DNA from: Ricordea florida
Lineage: Eukaryota; Cnidaria; Anthozoa; Corallimorpharia; Ricordeidae
Direction of reading: 5' to 3'
DNA: 64,000 nt
NCBI GenBank assembly: GCA_949710005.1
Contig: OX453277.1
Location: forward strand, 14,378,008 to 14,442,007
Of the stretch, positions 61,641 through 64,000 are shown piece by piece. Numbering within the stretch: the stretch's first letter is position 1; each line of letters begins with the position of its first letter. The notes beneath the pieces are model-generated. The model worked only from the letters and a program-made list of their open reading frames with translations, was not told the DNA's origin and searched no databases. The position numbers and the translations under genes were made by a program.

Positions 61641-62577
61641 TGTTGATTAGGAACGAAAAAAAAAATTGAAAATTAACGATCTTGTCGAAACTGATCAAAC
61701 CGTTGTGCCAGAACAATTTACTGGTTATTTTTCGACAATGACTCTCAATGGTACCGCCAGAAACATCTTAAAACTTAGGGAGAATGACTTTGACACACAT
61801 GTTTGTATTCAAGCAATAAGATGTTCTGTATCTACAATCACTGGCATCAAGTTTAGCTTCAATACAATACATCCAGCTGAGGTACAAAAAGTACTAAATA
61901 ATTCAAACCCAAGAAAAGCATCTGGACACGACAAGATATTCCCTCGCATATTGAAACTGACATCAAACCAACTGGCTCCTTCCCTCTGCAAAATATTCAA
62001 CACTGCTAGAGTCGTTGAAATGGCCAGAGGACTGGAAGCGAGGCACTTGTAAACCTGTTTTCAAAAAGGAAGACAAACATGATGTAAGCAACTATAGACC
62101 GATAACAGTGATTCCAACTGCTGGAAAAGTCCATGAAAAACTTCTATGTGATCAAATTAGTAATTACATGGATCCTATTTTAAGTCCAAACGTAAGGGCA
62201 TACAGATAGAATAAATCATAGTTGTGACATGACTTGTGGAGGAATGGAAAAAGGAATTAGATTGTGGAAAAGCAGGAGCCCATGGGAAAAGTCATACCAA
62301 TTCTGTCAACTGATATGAACAAGGCTTTTGACTCGCTCTACGCTTCTCTGCTCGTTAAGAAGCTGGAAGTGTACAACTTCTCTGCTAAAGCATTGGCACT
62401 TATGCGATCATATTTTAACCAAAGAGAAAACAGAGTCAAGCTAGGTCCGGTCTATAGTCAGTGGAAAAAATATTTACGTGGATGCCCACAGGGATCTTGT
62501 TTTGGTCCCTGTATGTGGAATATTTATCGATGTGAAGAACTGTAACATATCAATGTACGTACACCGATTATCATCAG

Positions 62578-62722
62578 GGTAAGATTTCCTCACAGGTCCC
62601 TACTTCATTATGCATGCTGTGGCCGTACGGTTTCGTTCTCAGAAATGTTTGCACGCGCACTTCCCAAGACAATTCAACTACAGCATGCATAATGAAGTAG
62701 GGACCTGTGCGGAAATCTTACC
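62578..62722. mobile_element. Foldback MITE inside the LINE
   Basis: Inverted ends GGTAAGATTTCC and complement, with arms running through CAGGTCCCTACTTCATTATG. About 45-bp arms around a GC-rich centre. Confidence 0.85.
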
Positions 62723-63012
62723 TCTACTACACGTAAATGGCAAAAGTACCAAGCTATGTTACTATGTTGCTTTTATTTGACGCTCGACTGTACTTTAGTG
62801 GAAACAATAGTCCACTAAAAGGAGATATACAGAAGGATTTATTTATCATCGCTGGAACAATTCCCCAAATTCTTAATAAAATACTAACAATTCTGTTGTA
62901 CAAGTCAAAAGGTTCGTCTGTTCTTGGTCTCTTTGATCGCTACTTACAACTGTCAATCCTACTTACGATTTAAATTGGTGATTTTAAAAGGTGCAAAGAA
63001 CTTATTAGAATA

Positions 63013-63114
63013 CAGTGGAACCCCGTTAATACGGCCACCAACGGGCCATGGAAATTTGGCCGTGTTAACGGGGTGGCCGTATTAACGAGGTGGCCGTAAG
63101 GCGGGGTTCCACTG
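63013..63114. mobile_element. Tc1/mariner- or pogo-like MITE with TA duplication
   Basis: Ends CAGTGGAACCCCGTTAATAC and complement, flanked by TA on both sides (63011-63012, 63115-63116), the TA target rule of Tc1/mariner/pogo elements. Confidence 0.82.
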
Positions 63115-63518
63115 TAAATTAGGCACCGTTCTCACGCGGCCACTATTTCCCGCCAAAACTAATCGGGCACTTTCTAAGCCTGTTACATTGAGTGCAAATT
63201 AAAATTAAATTCCAATTCAACATCAGTCAACTAGGTCACAAGGCGAGTTAACAATGTCAAAAGGCGAGTCAACAAATCGGTGGATGAAGAAATTAGTACC
63301 TGAACGAGCCAAATTAGTAATCTATAGGTCTTCAATATTACCACACTTAACATATTGTCAGAAAATCTGGCACTTCCTCGACAAAACATCTACGTATGAG
63401 TAGCTATTGGTTAAGGCACGCCTACCATCTCTAAATATAGAAGACTACAGGATATACCAATACTTATGTATAAAGTGAAACATAGAATGGTATCTAGCTA
63501 CCTATGCGACCTGTTCAG

Positions 63519-63719
63519 AGGGTCTCAATGGGGTTAACCGTTAGCCGTAAAACGGGCAAAAAAATTAGCCGTTAGGCGTAAATATTGAAATATTTTAGCC
63601 GTTAGCCGTAAAAAATATTACCCATTAGCCGTAAAACAGCCAAAAATATTAACCGTTAGCCGTTAAACAGTCAAAAATATTAACCGTTAGCCGCAAAAGT
63701 CATCACCCATTGAGACCTT
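63519..63719. mobile_element. hAT-like element built from a TTAACCGTTAGCCGTAAAA minisatellite
   Basis: Ends AGGGTCTCAATGGGG and CCCATTGAGACCTT are inverted. An exact 8-bp duplication CTGTTCAG flanks it (63511-63518, 63720-63727). The interior is five or so copies of a roughly 32-bp unit. Confidence 0.8.
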
Positions 63720-63748
63720 CTGTTCAGCCTAAGTAATACGAATAGGAC

Positions 63749-63887
63749 AATAAAATGACTTTTTGAGGGAATATTGTTTATTTGCGCCCGCGTAGTGTCA
63801 TTTGCGGCCCGAGCGCGAAGCGCAAGGGCCGCAAATGTCACTACAAGGGATCAAATAAACAATATTCCCGAAAAAAGTCATTTTATT
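63749..63887. mobile_element. Foldback MITE
   Basis: Arms AATAAAATGACTTTTT...GAATATTGTTTATTTG and complement, with a GC-rich centre GCGCGAAGCGC. The remainder to 64000 shows nothing recognisable. Confidence 0.85.
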
Positions 63888-64000
63888 ATCATTATTATCA
63901 ATATACAAGGCCAAATAACATCCAGATATAAACTAACACATTTATGAGTTTTACATGTTTAGTAATACAAGTACTTCGCGTTGAAAATTTTGTGCTATGA

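Larger units (their letters stand above)
61640..63510 (+). pseudogene. Broken non-LTR retrotransposon (reverse transcriptase part)
   Basis: Successive frames on the plus strand give RT pieces in the right order: NPRKASGHDKIFPRILK (61906-61960), KWPEDWKRGTCKPVFKKEDK and SNYRPITVIPTAGKVHEKLL (62015-62150), LSTDMNKAFDSLYASLLVKK, RGCPQGSCFGP and WNIY (62264-62545), and a terminal KLVPERAKLVIYRSSILPHL TYC near 63285-63365. Frameshifts and stops separate them, and two MITEs (62578-62722, 63013-63114) interrupt it. The catalytic YxDD block is not seen. Jockey/CR1-like by pattern; inactive. Confidence 0.8.

Noticed and set aside
61666..62545. A possibly functional reverse transcriptase
   Set aside because: Frameshifts, stops, nested MITEs and no visible YxDD block show a dead LINE.

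Overview
The window is animal nuclear DNA, most likely from an anthozoan cnidarian (probably a stony coral). Two intron-rich host genes with animal domain architectures are present, together with many short foldback and hAT-like elements, SINEs and LINE fragments of types I associate with coral genomes. The species cannot be fixed from sequence alone.

Layout: (1) 428-12747, minus strand: a ten-exon syntaxin-7/12-like Qa-SNARE gene that I assembled from splice sites and reading phase; its introns carry a LINE scrap, a foldback element and a 169-bp tandem repeat. (2) 12748-17210: repeats, microsatellites and a LINE 3' fragment. (3) 17211-32213: Element 1, a complete 15,003-bp Polinton/Maverick-type virus-like transposon with 241-bp terminal inverted repeats (TIRs) that look identical by eye. 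It carries 14 intact genes: protein-primed DNA polymerase B, retroviral-type integrase, hexon-like double-jelly-roll capsid protein, A32-like packaging ATPase, penton-like protein, a block of small membrane or structural proteins, and two inward-facing genes at the right end. It sits inside an older foldback element, with a CTAGT target duplication. (4) 32214-35125: flanking repeats and the upstream region of the next gene. (5) 35126-58877, plus strand: a five-exon neurexin-like gene (signal peptide, LamG, EGF, LamG, transmembrane helix, short tail). (6) 37695-54781: Element 2, a 17,087-bp relative of Element 1 inserted in intron 2 of the neurexin-like gene, with an ATTGC target duplication. 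It carries orthologues of nearly all Element 1 genes but is visibly less AT-rich and is decaying: a deleted and frameshifted PolB, frameshifted integrase and MCP, nonsense codons, a lost start codon, an asparagine in place of the Walker A lysine, and a 2-kb insertion. It also has three genes that Element 1 lacks: an SSB-like protein, a YCVK zinc-ribbon protein and a SLOG/DUF2493 protein. (7) 54787-64000: SINEs, foldbacks, hAT-like elements and a broken LINE.

How the elements work (family knowledge plus inference): PolB copies the linear DNA from the TIRs, the integrase inserts it with a 5-6-bp duplication, MCP plus penton build an icosahedral shell, and the A32-like ATPase packages DNA. The conserved small membrane proteins between ATPase and penton have no function I can name and are the least understood part. 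In Element 1 most genes are preceded by a shared TTTAAAG-type motif, and the TIR supplies the same promoter and first codons to the genes at both ends. In Element 2 several gene starts are preceded by stem-loops with 7-nt loops. I found no separate adenain-like maturation protease in either element.
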